A stretch of 42,799 nt of DNA from a virus. Shown piece after piece: positions 16,444 to 22,610 of this stretch (its first letter is position 1; every line of letters starts with the position of its first letter). A model generated the notes under the pieces. It was not told the origin of the DNA. It ran no database searches and saw nothing but the letters and a program-made list of their open reading frames with translations. The stretch spans positions 1 to 42,799 of the IMG/VR virus record IMGVR_UViG_3300031276_000005; one strand, given 5' to 3'. Position numbers and translations under genes: made by a program.

Positions 16444-16633
16444 CTGCATTCAATTCCATTTCCAAAATATCTTTTTTACATGCCTCCATAGCTTTCCCGA
16501 AGGCACTATAACACTCTTCGCATAGTGGACCGATTTCATCACCGTGAGGAATCTCAAGATATATGCTATCGTCAGAACGACCGGCCCGACCTGTTTCTGA
16601 ATTGCACAACTGACAGTATTCTAAAGGAGGCAT
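16415..16633 (-). CDS. Cassette gene: cysteine-rich protein
   Basis: A 72-residue protein starting at ATG 16633, preceded by the TTGGAG ribosome binding site shared by several cassettes (an upstream TTG would include that site in the coding region). It carries CQLCNSETG near the N-terminus and CEECYSAFGKAM in the middle, consistent with one zinc knuckle, followed by a helix of acidic and hydrophobic residues. Leader DNA of about 170 bp separates it from the next element. The function is unknown. Confidence 0.55.
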   Translation of the reverse strand: MPPLEYCQLCNSETGRAGRSDDSIYLEIPHGDEIGPLCEECYSAFGKAMEACKKDILEMELNAVVTQLRAGA

Positions 16634-16682
16634 TAGAAACTCCAATTCTAAAAAGTAAAATTTGATTGCCCTCCTTATTATT

Positions 16683-16844
16683 CAGCGCACATTTCACCCG
16701 CTCGTCAGCTAACCACTTGGACGTATGCAAAAGCCACTCTCCCCGCATGGATCACAGCCTTACACGGTGGTACTCAGTGCGCCTATAATTCAAAGAGCAA
16801 TCAAAACTTGCACACAACGGGTTGCAAATGGGTGAAGTGCGCTG
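16683..16844. repeat. Long inverted repeat overlapping attC-like element 3
   Basis: CAGCGCAC-AT-TTCACCC at 16683-16699 pairs with GGGTGAA-GTGCGCTG at 16830-16844, 15 base pairs with a two-base bulge on one side. A GTTACTG box follows at 16847-16853, but I see no matching AAC box on the outer left side. It may be a decayed attC-like site. The span 16634-16807 otherwise holds no gene that I can support. Confidence 0.5.
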
Positions 16845-16902
16845 GCGTTACTGATCGCAACCGGTAGCACTCATCCGACCGCTAAATCCACCCCGTGTGC
16901 AA
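16808..16902 (-). repeat. attC-like element 3
   Basis: TTGCACAC at 16808-16815 is the reverse complement of GTGTGCAA at 16895-16902, and an ACAACGG box follows the first arm. On the reverse strand the pairing GCACACGGG with CCCGTTGTGTGC leaves three extra bases, similar to extrahelical bases in attC hairpins. Length 95 bp. It overlaps the 3' end of the gene at 16871-17128. Boxes are less canonical than in elements 7, 9 and 10. Confidence 0.5.
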
Positions 16903-17128
16903 CCGAGATGTCCAAGCGCATTTCCACCCTTTGCGTGTTGGTAGAAGTTTTTGTTTCCACCAAATTATACTGTCGCTCCTGCATCGGTAAAACAGGGCCG
17001 TAACTTTCTTTTGCGATAGCACCACATACAGAACACTGTTTAGGAGGTGGGTTTATTCCGTACCAAGCCGAAGGAATGCAAACGGGACCACCACAGACAC
17101 CACACGTTCCAACTGTAATATTGCTCAA
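16871..17128 (-). CDS. Cassette gene: small zinc-binding-like protein
   Basis: An 85-residue protein. The likely start is the TTG at 17128, eight bases after a TTGGAGG ribosome binding site. Residues 8-40 contain CGVCGGPVCIPSAWYGINPP and CSVCG, two CxxC pairs suited to a zinc ribbon. The rest is unstructured-looking and ends within attC-like element 3. No function is known. Confidence 0.5.
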   Translation of the reverse strand: MSNITVGTCGVCGGPVCIPSAWYGINPPPKQCSVCGAIAKESYGPVLPMQERQYNLVETKTSTNTQRVEMRLDISVAHGVDLAVG

Positions 17129-17171
17129 AGCGACCTCCAAATTAAAAGAAACAAAAATTTACGAAGCGAAC

Positions 17172-17424
17172 TACCAACGGTTCGCGGTTAAGCGAAGTAT
17201 TTAAAATATTCCTAATTTCTTTTTTAGCTCGCGTGCCTTATCGCGCACCATTTGCCAAGCATAATCTTCCGCAAACAAATCTTCTGAATAAACCTTCTCA
17301 CCATTATGGAAAAGGCACACACTGTTTCCAACCTGCTTGATAATAATCTGATGTTCCATTTTTTCTCCAAGAGCTAAAAACTATAATTAAAAATTTTAAA
17401 TATTTTGTTTAACCGCTGTTAGTT
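17172..17424 (-). repeat. attC-like element 4, enclosing a whole small gene
   Basis: TACCAACGG at 17172-17180 with arm GCGGTTAA (17184-17191) pairs perfectly with TTAACCGC (17409-17416), followed by GTTAGTT (17418-17424). The 253-bp element is longer than usual because the 52-residue gene at 17201-17359 lies between the arms. The right arm overlaps the last codons of the gene at 17396-17773. Either one cassette carries two genes or a gene was inserted into the loop. Confidence 0.5.
17201..17359 (-). CDS. 52-residue protein inside attC-like element 4
   Basis: ATG at 17359 is preceded by TTGGAGAAAAA, the cassette-type ribosome binding site, and the frame runs to TAA at 17201-17203. The product begins MEHQIIIKQVGNSVCLF, continues with a short acidic part and ends in a basic helix (MVRDKARELKKKLGIF). 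It has coding-like composition and a proper start. No family is recognised. It sits wholly between the arms of element 4. Confidence 0.6.
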   Translation of the reverse strand: MEHQIIIKQVGNSVCLFHNGEKVYSEDLFAEDYAWQMVRDKARELKKKLGIF

Positions 17425-17773
17425 TCCCCGCAGGGCAAGCCGCATGCAACATAGAATCGATTTTATCCCGCATAGTTAAAAAGTCATGAAAACCACATTC
17501 TGCCAATTCACAAGATAATGCATCGTCCGAATCTGCTATTGCCCGACAATCAATCATTTTTTGATCACACCACTGTTTCAATTCAAGAAGCGGCGCAGAG
17601 TTTGCCGGTTGCTCCTTATTTAATTCAAGAGCACGCTTGACCAGTAAAAGCAAATCATCCTCAATTACGCCAAAGAGCATATGCCCGTCTTTCCAGTAAC
17701 ATTTTTTAAGAAGCCCGAAGGCAAAATCATACACCATCTGGGTAATTGGATCTCGTTGACAATTTTGGCTCAT
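17396..17773 (-). CDS. Cassette gene, unknown
   Basis: A 125-residue mainly helical protein. A GGAGCACGCT site precedes ATG 17773. It contains helices QMVYDFAFGLLKKCYW and ELNKEQPANSAPLLELKQWCDQKM, ending in KLTAVKQNI where the codons overlap the right arm of attC-like element 4. Five of its residues are cysteine but they are not in CxxC pairs. No family is recognised. Confidence 0.6.
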   Translation of the reverse strand: MSQNCQRDPITQMVYDFAFGLLKKCYWKDGHMLFGVIEDDLLLLVKRALELNKEQPANSAPLLELKQWCDQKMIDCRAIADSDDALSCELAECGFHDFLTMRDKIDSMLHAACPAGKLTAVKQNI

Positions 17774-17810
17774 AGCGTGCTCCTATCATAGAGTAAAACC
17801 GGCAAATTGA

Positions 17811-17978
17811 AACTAACGGTTTAGGGTAAAAGAAGTTAGACGGGAATCCACCCGGAATAACCACTATCGCATTTATCCGGTAAACAAGTTCCGCTACTTC
17901 TACGACCGCACGAACCACAAACCCGTCCAATTTCCCCACCGGGCGTAGGCGCAGCCGGAGTTTTACCCTTTGTTATGG
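17811..17978 (-). repeat. attC-like element 6
   Basis: AACTAACGG (17811-17819), arm GGGTAAAA (17824-17831), and on the other side TTTTACCC (17961-17968) with GTTATGG (17972-17978); 168 bp. The stretch 17943-17983 is identical to 18907-18947 in element 8, and AACGGTTTAGGGTAAAAGAA is shared at the left end, while the spacers differ. Near-identical ends around different cargo are the mark of cassette repeats such as VCR or XCR arrays. Confidence 0.72.
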
Positions 17979-18270
17979 GCTGTGTTTCCGCTTCCTTTGA
18001 ATCATGTTTTTCGCAAACGTCTCGGCCTACCAACCATTCTACCTGCTGCATTGTAATGGCGTTCGCACACTGTTCGCAAACAGGGACAAGATCAAAATCA
18101 ATATTGAACCTATTTACAGCTAAGCCTCCACACACTTTACATTCCATGCGAAAAACCTCCAATTTCAAAACGGTTACACCGGGAAACTGATCATTATCTG
18201 CAAAGGCGTTACGTACTGCCTCGTCATCCCATGAATCATCAAATGTAAGAATGGCTTTCAACTGCGACAT
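17836..18270 (-). CDS. Cassette gene: cysteine-rich protein with attC-encoded tail
   Basis: A 144-residue protein from ATG 18270 (AAAGGATATT upstream). A longer frame from 18318 has no ribosome binding site. A first zinc-type motif, CKVCGG with CEQC, lies near residues 44-70. The tail is QPITKGKTPAAPT followed by CGSCGRRSSGTCLPDKC. The QPITKGKTPAAPT part is encoded by the 41-bp repeat shared with the gene at 18791-19057, so it comes from the recombination element, not from common ancestry of the genes. Confidence 0.6.
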   Translation of the reverse strand: MSQLKAILTFDDSWDDEAVRNAFADNDQFPGVTVLKLEVFRMECKVCGGLAVNRFNIDFDLVPVCEQCANAITMQQVEWLVGRDVCEKHDSKEAETQPITKGKTPAAPTPGGEIGRVCGSCGRRSSGTCLPDKCDSGYSGWIPV

Positions 18271-18321
18271 ACTGCAATATCCTTTCTTAGCCCGGCCTTT
18301 GATATGGCCGCCGAGCAATTG

Positions 18322-18400
18322 CCTATAACGGTTCGCGGCACCGGCCAGAGCCGGGGCGCACGAAGTAATTGAAAATTATTTTGTGCTGCCGCTGTTATGC
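18322..18400 (-). repeat. attC-like element 7
   Basis: CCTATAACGG (18322-18331), arm GCGGCA (18335-18340), an inner CCGGCCAGAGCCGG hairpin, then TGCCGC (18387-18392) and GTTATGC (18394-18400). Length 79 bp. It lies entirely between two genes, which is the standard attC position, and has both boxes, both arms and unpaired central bases. One of the clearest members. Confidence 0.78.
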
Positions 18401-18413
18401 GAAGTTTTTTAAC

Positions 18414-18746
18414 CTACCCTACTGTTAAAATTGCCGGGTTAACGACGCCACTGTTTGCTTCACTTTCTTTGACACCGTGGTCACCATTCCATTTAATTCT
18501 GAACTCTTCGCCGCGACTGTGACATTGCGAAATAATGTTTGCTGCACACCCAGCCATGAACCCGGTAATACCACCGGCACCGCACTCCTCGTCAGCACGG
18601 CATAATAGTTTGTAACAGTCAAATTCACCGGACTCAGCATCAAGTATTTCCATTGCGCGGCGAGCTACATCAACCACGGCTTTACCGTATGGGTCTGAAT
18701 TGTTTGAAACGCACTGCTGCCACTCTTTCTGCTTAACGATAGGCAT
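18414..18746 (-). CDS. Cassette gene, unknown
   Basis: A 110-residue protein starting at ATG 18746 (TTGGAGTAAAAT ahead). Helical N-terminal half (KAVVDVARRAMEILDAESGEF), then ADEECGAGGITGFMAGCAANIISQC in a Gly/Ala/Cys-rich segment. The C-terminus is polar. Similar cassette-like genes are common in phage genomes but I cannot name a function. Confidence 0.6.
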   Translation of the reverse strand: MPIVKQKEWQQCVSNNSDPYGKAVVDVARRAMEILDAESGEFDCYKLLCRADEECGAGGITGFMAGCAANIISQCHSRGEEFRIKWNGDHGVKESEANSGVVNPAILTVG

Positions 18747-18780
18747 ATTTTACTCCAATTTAAAAAGGTTAAAAAATTTT

Positions 18781-18942
18781 GTATAACGGTTTAGGGTAAA
18801 AGAAGTTGCCGCGCCCATTCCCGTAATTTACTATTATGATGGTTATAACACTGAGCTTTATTTGACTCAGCCAGTGCTATCATTTCAGCGGCAATTTCCG
18901 CGTAGCGCGTAGGCGCAGCCGGAGTTTTACCCTTTGTTATGG
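18781..18942 (-). repeat. attC-like element 8
   Basis: GTATAACGG (18781-18789), arm GGGTAAAA (18794-18801), complementary TTTTACCC (18925-18932), GTTATGG (18936-18942); 162 bp. A second pairing GGCGCAGCC with GCCGCGCCC lies inside. It shares both ends with element 6 (41 identical bases at the right end) and nothing in the middle. The gene at 18791-19057 reads through it. Confidence 0.72.
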
Positions 18943-19057
18943 GCTGTTGAACGGGCTCCAAAGCACTTTTTATGCGCAACCACGCAGGAGTAATAGATTC
19001 GCTATACGCACGATTTACAAGATACGTTTCAATTGTTTCAATATTGTCACTGAGCAT
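18791..19057 (-). CDS. Cassette gene with attC-encoded C-terminus
   Basis: An 88-residue protein from ATG 19057 (ATTGGAGTTTTTT ahead; the in-frame TTG at 19069 is part of that site). The N-terminal 36 residues are unique (LSDNIETIETYLVNRAYSESI), followed by QPITKGKTPAAPT and a helix with ALAESNKAQCYNHHNSKL. The second half is encoded by attC-like element 8. No function is assigned. Confidence 0.55.
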   Translation of the reverse strand: MLSDNIETIETYLVNRAYSESITPAWLRIKSALEPVQQPITKGKTPAAPTRYAEIAAEMIALAESNKAQCYNHHNSKLREWARQLLLP

Positions 19058-19090
19058 AAAAAACTCCAATCAAATTTAGGAGTGAAATTG

Positions 19091-19165
19091 CCTATAACGT
19101 TTGTGCATAGCAGAAGTGCGCAGCATTTGGGAGAGCGGTAGCGAACCTGCTATGCTGTGTTAGCT
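19091..19165 (-). repeat. attC-like element 9
   Basis: CCTATAACG (19091-19099), arm GCATAGCAG (19105-19113), complementary CTGCTATGC (19147-19155), GTTAGCT (19159-19165); 75 bp and fully intergenic. Nine perfect pairs in the inner stem, paired outer boxes and short unpaired stretches between them make it the most typical attC-like hairpin of the array. Confidence 0.8.
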
Positions 19166-19188
19166 GTTGTTTGCGGATGCTCCCCTTG

Positions 19189-19404
19189 TCAAATTTCTTC
19201 CACTGTTACGTGACCGGAAATGCGCACGAAATCTTCTTCTGCCCAACCTTGCTGATGAAACCCGACACCCAACGACCCCTCACGGCCTTTAACCAGGCAT
19301 GTTCCAGTATTAGGGCTTGAAAACAACACAACTCTACCTGTGCTCTTTGCCTGCTTTAGACATGGGTATTCTTCCACTTTGTTAACAACTGTTCCTTTAA
19401 GCAT
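19189..19404 (-). CDS. Cassette gene, small beta-rich protein
   Basis: A 71-residue protein with ATG at 19404 after an ACGGAGG site. The sequence (LKGTVVNKVEEYPCLKQAKS, VVLFSSPNTGTCLVKG) reads as four or five strands, suggesting a small barrel. It ends 24 bases before attC-like element 9. No function is assigned. Confidence 0.58.
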   Translation of the reverse strand: MLKGTVVNKVEEYPCLKQAKSTGRVVLFSSPNTGTCLVKGREGSLGVGFHQQGWAEEDFVRISGHVTVEEI

Positions 19405-19455
19405 ACAAACCTCCGTTTTTAGAAATTTAATCCAATATGGTCAGCCGCAAATTGC

Positions 19456-19609
19456 AGCTAACGGTTAAGACTATGTGCAGTTTTCCGCTTTGGGAAAATT
19501 GAGGCTCGCTATTAAGTCGCTCACCTTACCAACCTTGGTAACAGTATCGCCTCGACCGTGAATAATTTTCTTAATCTTTACAAGAGCCGCCATATAGTCT
19601 GTGTTATGC
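19456..19609 (-). repeat. attC-like element 10
   Basis: AGCTAACGG (19456-19464), arm AGACTAT (19468-19474), complementary ATAGTCT (19594-19600), GTTATGC (19603-19609); 154 bp. The right end resembles that of element 12 (GCCRTATAGTC before GTTA). The last 47 codons of the gene at 19471-19755 lie inside it. Confidence 0.7.
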
Positions 19610-19755
19610 GCTGGTTTTTGAACATCCGAATTATACGAAATTTTTCTACCACAAATTTCGTTAACAACGGGTAAAACCGAATCGCCACCACCTGCAACCA
19701 GGCCAGCCATGTGAAATTGACGCAACTCAGTATCGTTAATAACAAACCAGTCCAT
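19471..19755 (-). CDS. Cassette gene with attC-encoded C-terminal helix
   Basis: A 94-residue protein from ATG 19755 (GGAGGAAATTTTT ahead). The N-terminal half starts DWFVINDTELRQFHMAG. The C-terminal half reads HNTDYMAALVKIKKIIHG and so on, and parallels NIDYTAALEEELMDFFG in the gene at 20274-20534, because both are translated from related attC-like ends. This is a shared C-terminal module on otherwise unrelated proteins. Confidence 0.58.
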   Translation of the reverse strand: MDWFVINDTELRQFHMAGLVAGGGDSVLPVVNEICGRKISYNSDVQKPAHNTDYMAALVKIKKIIHGRGDTVTKVGKVSDLIASLNFPKAENCT

Positions 19756-19792
19756 AAAAATTTCCTCCAACTCAAAAGTTCAAACAACTGGC

Positions 19793-19878
19793 GTATAACG
19801 GAAAAGCTAAACGACGTTACCGGCTTCCGGTAATGTGCCTTGTGCCGGAGCCGAAGGCGGAGCGTTTAGCGGTTGTTG
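19793..19878 (-). repeat. attC-like element 11
   Basis: GTATAACGG (19793-19801), arm GCTAAACG (19806-19813), complementary CGTTTAGC (19863-19870), GTTGTTG (19872-19878); 86 bp with an inner hairpin CCGGCTTCCGG. The right-hand box is the most divergent of the set. It covers the last codons of the gene at 19807-20196. Confidence 0.65.
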
Positions 19879-20196
19879 GTTGTTGTTCGAGTTTTCTTCC
19901 GCATTCTCCAGCGGCGCATCTTTGACTCTTTGAACGATTGCCGCATGACCCTTGACCGCATCATCCCAACTGCAATATCGATCCATTTCGCCATCTAATG
20001 GACCGCCAAAAACCATCGTCTCGAAAAGTACAGGTTCACCGGACTCGAAACTATGATCGATACATAAAAAAACTGTCGAAACCTGCACGTTGCCTATCTT
20101 GGTTTTATCAACCCTTCGATTGGCAATATCCCATGCCGAAGCGTCAAACTCTTCGCACGCCACCGGAACTTTGTTTACTAATTTGTAGTGTTTCAA
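19807..20196 (-). CDS. Cassette gene: widespread phage/environmental hypothetical protein
   Basis: A 129-residue protein. The start is TTG at 20196 after GAAAGGGG. The sequence KHYKLVNKVPVACEEFDASAWDIANRRVDKT, then VSTVFLCIDHSF and PVLFETMVFGG, then YCSWDDAVKGH, matches a family I know as very common and uncharacterised in phages and plasmids. The core ends near residue 95. The last 35 residues (Asn/Pro-rich) come from attC-like element 11. Function is unknown. Confidence 0.72.
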   Translation of the reverse strand: MKHYKLVNKVPVACEEFDASAWDIANRRVDKTKIGNVQVSTVFLCIDHSFESGEPVLFETMVFGGPLDGEMDRYCSWDDAVKGHAAIVQRVKDAPLENAEENSNNNQQPLNAPPSAPAQGTLPEAGNVV

Positions 20197-20258
20197 ATTT
20201 AACCCCTTTCGTTTTTATTAGCGCCGCGATTACAATTCAAGAGAAAACTCGAATTGCA

Positions 20259-20421
20259 ACCAACGGGCCTCGACTATGCGAAGTTCTGCAGTGCTTTGAC
20301 TGCGGAATTTAGGCGCGTTGCCAGTTTACTTAAATTAAGGTTTTTTATTATATCTAAAGGGCCGGTACCGAAAAAATCCATCAACTCCTCTTCCAGCGCC
20401 GCCGTATAGTCGATGTTAGCA
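20259..20421 (-). repeat. attC-like element 12
   Basis: ACCAACGG (20259-20266), arm TCGACTAT (20270-20277), complementary ATAGTCGA (20406-20413), GTTAGCA (20415-20421); 163 bp. First element of the array in the direction of transcription. A further GTTAGCA on the reverse strand at 20575-20581, just before the first gene, could be the boundary or an attI-like remnant. Confidence 0.7.
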
Positions 20422-20534
20422 GATGCGGAGGGAGCGGATTCATCAGATTCAGAGGCCATTAAACACGGCTCACAATAGCACTCAATCTGCATTGGTGAAA
20501 TCTCTCTACCGCACCTTGTACACATTATTCTCAT
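20274..20534 (-). CDS. Cassette gene 1: zinc-finger protein with attC-encoded helix
   Basis: An 86-residue protein, ATG 20534 after GGAGG. Residues 5-25 have CTRCGREISPMQIECYCEPC, a four-cysteine zinc site. A Ser/Ala/Asp-rich linker follows, then NIDYTAALEEELMDFFG and a Leu-rich helix encoded inside attC-like element 12. First gene of the cassette array. Function unknown. Confidence 0.6.
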   Translation of the reverse strand: MRIMCTRCGREISPMQIECYCEPCLMASESDESAPSASANIDYTAALEEELMDFFGTGPLDIIKNLNLSKLATRLNSAVKALQNFA

Positions 20535-20587
20535 TATGGCCTCCTATAATTCGTTCCGGAGCGACCGGAGTTTTTGCTAACTTGTTT

Positions 20588-20788
20588 CTAAACGAACTTT
20601 TTATCTACAATCCGATCCTCATCGAACGCAACCAGAAGATAATGAATAACGTCACGGTAATCTATCTTTTTATAACCTTCTGATATGTGATCAATTACAT
20701 CGTTCGCAATTCTAATATCATTTTTACCGACGATCCGAGTCTGTATAAAATCGCCGGTTCCTCGTTTGGTATATTTTTTCTTGGTCAT
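20588..20788 (-). CDS. Small basic protein at the head of the array
   Basis: A 66-residue protein. It is basic at the N-terminus (MTKKKYTKRG), with a strand-like QTRIVGKNDIRIAND and a helix-turn-helix-like ISEGYKKIDYRDVIHYLLVAFDED that could be a ribbon-helix-helix type DNA-binding fold. The promoter at 20795-20823 would start transcription at or next to the A of its ATG, so it may be made from a leaderless message. It lies outside the attC-like elements. Confidence 0.55.
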   Translation of the reverse strand: MTKKKYTKRGTGDFIQTRIVGKNDIRIANDVIDHISEGYKKIDYRDVIHYLLVAFDEDRIVDKKFV

Positions 20789-20794
20789 GATAGT

Positions 20795-20823
20795 AATATA
20801 ATCAAATTATAATTGAGATGCAA
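20795..20823 (-). promoter_or_regulatory. Early-type promoter upstream of the cassette array
   Basis: On the reverse strand TTGCAT (20818-20823), 17 bases, TATATT (20795-20800). The hexamers and spacing are identical to those of the main leftward promoter at 30375-30403. Transcription would run into the 20588 gene and the cassettes, independent of the replication operon upstream. Confidence 0.7.
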
Positions 20824-20830
20824 ACTATTT

Positions 20831-21271
20831 CTAAGTGATAAACATTATTTCTATTCTCGGTCCTTCTCCATCGTCCCAAAACTTCCCGGTCAATCCGATA
20901 GCGACTCCAGAATCGTTACCGAACAGTGAATCGAGTATAGCCTTGTCTATGTTGTCCCGATCCGGCTTAACCTGATGTATTGGGAACAACCGCCCGGATA
21001 CTTCGGCGCGTTTCTTTTTGCTCCACGACTTCGGGATCGGGAAATATGCCAGCCATGACACTCCTTTGATCTGATGCGGCAACGGTACATTTGAATTACC
21101 TAATCTGTACCGCAGTTCGTCTTTGAAGGCCCAATACGAATTAACACAACTCCTCCCCTTCCACCGGTCGGAACGTGTCATACGTGGCTTACCGAGCGGT
21201 ATGATGTCGATCCGGTACCATATTCCTGTAACGCACATATCAGCAAGTTTTGACAATTTATCTTCGTTCAT
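20831..21271 (-). CDS. rusA: RusA-like Holliday junction resolvase
   Basis: A 146-residue protein. The segment IDIIPLGKPRMTRSDRW with the following KPDRDNIDKAILDSLFG (about residues 100-120) is the RusA signature. The acidic residues in DRDNIDK and the later Asp in KFWDDGEGPRIEI bind the metal. RusA cuts four-way junctions made during phage recombination and replication before packaging. The start overlaps the 46-residue gene upstream. Confidence 0.88.
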   Translation of the reverse strand: MNEDKLSKLADMCVTGIWYRIDIIPLGKPRMTRSDRWKGRSCVNSYWAFKDELRYRLGNSNVPLPHQIKGVSWLAYFPIPKSWSKKKRAEVSGRLFPIHQVKPDRDNIDKAILDSLFGNDSGVAIGLTGKFWDDGEGPRIEIMFIT

Positions 21272-21398
21272 TTTTCACCGCCTCAATCTGCCTCTCTATT
21301 TCCACCCGCTCCCGGTGGCCTTCGGGATACGTGTTCTGTATTTCCCGGTACCGTTTTATTACGGATTCGGTCGGTTCTGGTTCGGAGTAGTCTTTCAT
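21258..21398 (-). CDS. 46-residue charged helical protein
   Basis: ATG at 21398 to TAA at 21258-21260, overlapping the start of the RusA gene by 14 bases. The product (MKDYSEPEPTESVIKRYREI and so on to EIERQIEAVKNERR) is Glu/Arg-rich and helical. Overlap and operon position support it. Function unknown. Confidence 0.5.
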   Translation of the reverse strand: MKDYSEPEPTESVIKRYREIQNTYPEGHRERVEIERQIEAVKNERR

Positions 21399-21402
21399 GG
21401 GT

Positions 21403-22038
21403 TTAAATTACCTTAAATTTTATGACCCATAACCACGGGTTAATATCCCATCCGTATCCACGCTTTTTGTTGATTGTGTTCCAAAGAGTTCTAAAGCTAT
21501 CAACCGGATCCTGCAACATTGCCTGCTTCATCCCTCCGGTGCGATAATCTTTCCACGTAATCCCGCTTCGGTCAATACCTTCTGCAATCGCGTCGCTTGC
21601 CGTAATATTCTGTAGTCTCTCCACCCTGATGCTGATAATTTCAAGGTTGATTCTTGAGTCTGACCTTTTCAGGAATATTGAAGGTCTTTTTCGATATGAT
21701 CTATTCTTTGTTTCGGTCGGTGTTTCTGACGCAGCGTAATAAATTCGGTCATTATTATTTATACATTGCCACCATGTTTCACGTACCCAAAGAGCGCCAC
21801 CAACTTTACTATAGGGACACTTTATTTTACAAGTAGCGCAATCATCAACATCTGTTTGAATTTTAAATTCCAATATCCCATCCTCAAGCCCTACAAATGA
21901 ACTTAAAGCCCAGTCCCCCAATAGCTTACCGTAGTGCATCTGATTCATCGGACCATTAATAATACGCCTTGTTTGAGTTTTTTCTCCAGACAGTATTTTC
22001 TTGACCATTTCACCTTTAAATAAAATCGGCTTTTCCAT
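21403..22038 (-). CDS. ASCH/PUA-like phage protein
   Basis: A 211-residue protein. It opens with KPILFKGEMVKKILSGEKTQTRRII, contains GGALWVRETWWQ (near residues 80-92) and ends in a WVIKFKVI strand, which together are the signature of the ASCH (PUA-like) proteins that many phages carry. The fold binds RNA or nucleotides. The phage role is not settled. Residues 67-75 (CATCKIKCP) form a possible extra metal site. Confidence 0.8.
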   Translation of the reverse strand: MEKPILFKGEMVKKILSGEKTQTRRIINGPMNQMHYGKLLGDWALSSFVGLEDGILEFKIQTDVDDCATCKIKCPYSKVGGALWVRETWWQCINNNDRIYYAASETPTETKNRSYRKRPSIFLKRSDSRINLEIISIRVERLQNITASDAIAEGIDRSGITWKDYRTGGMKQAMLQDPVDSFRTLWNTINKKRGYGWDINPWLWVIKFKVI

Positions 22039-22039
22039 T

Positions 22040-22204
22040 TCACTCCTCCACCTTCCTGAAAATAACCGTCTCGCCGTCTTTGCGAGTCGATGCGTGACAA
22101 TTTAAATCCGGATCTGGACATGACATACCGATAAAAAAACAACAGTCGTAACAGTATCCACGTACAGCTTCGTACCCTTCCGGGGCTTCTTTTGGATCGA
22201 TCAT
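22040..22204 (-). CDS. 54-residue cysteine-rich protein
   Basis: ATG 22204 to TGA 22040-22042. Residues 18-36 hold CYDCCFFIGMSCPDPDLNC, a four- or five-cysteine cluster similar to small zinc-binding phage proteins. It starts two bases before the gene at 22206 ends and nearly abuts the ASCH gene. Function unknown. Confidence 0.55.
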   Translation of the reverse strand: MIDPKEAPEGYEAVRGYCYDCCFFIGMSCPDPDLNCHASTRKDGETVIFRKVEE

Positions 22205-22205
22205 T

Positions 22206-22553
22206 TCAAAACACCTCCGTCAAATCCCGTTCAACCGTCCGCGTCCGGGTTGGCTCCCAAAGCGAACAGTTTATATTTATATCATCAACATTTTCGTGCT
22301 TCTGGTTCCATTCAGCGTCTCCCGGTCCGATTCCTTTTTTACATTCGGTCCATATCCACGTTTCGAGATTCTGCGGCTCATGTTCCATTCCGTTGCTGTC
22401 GTGTATCTTATTAGCGTGTCGACAAGTTTTGCACGTTCTATACGTAGGATTGCCCCAGCACTTACACACCTTTTCGTGGTTAATAGCTCGGTCCTTCCTC
22501 CAGAATCCGCGCCCGCATTCGGCGTAATATCGCAACACTCTTTTTGCATTCAT
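22206..22553 (-). CDS. Zinc-binding phage protein, unknown
   Basis: A 115-residue protein from ATG 22553 (ACCGAGG upstream; the GTG three codons earlier is too close to that site). It has CKCWGN, CKTCRHANK, CKKGIG and a final NCSLWEP, which resembles the 'C..C.....W.Y.C' pattern of small phage cysteine proteins. Position before the DnaC-like gene puts it in the replication operon. No known function. Confidence 0.6.
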   Translation of the reverse strand: MNAKRVLRYYAECGRGFWRKDRAINHEKVCKCWGNPTYRTCKTCRHANKIHDSNGMEHEPQNLETWIWTECKKGIGPGDAEWNQKHENVDDININCSLWEPTRTRTVERDLTEVF

Positions 22554-22610
22554 AATTACCACACCTCGGTTAAGTTTCTACGAATTTCCCGCGTCCGGTA
22601 CGGCCAGATT

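Noticed and set aside
16096-20421. Palindromes as REP elements or ordinary terminators
   Set aside because: They lack T runs, occur once per gene, have two-level stems with conserved AAC/GTT boxes and often lie inside coding sequence, which fits attC better.
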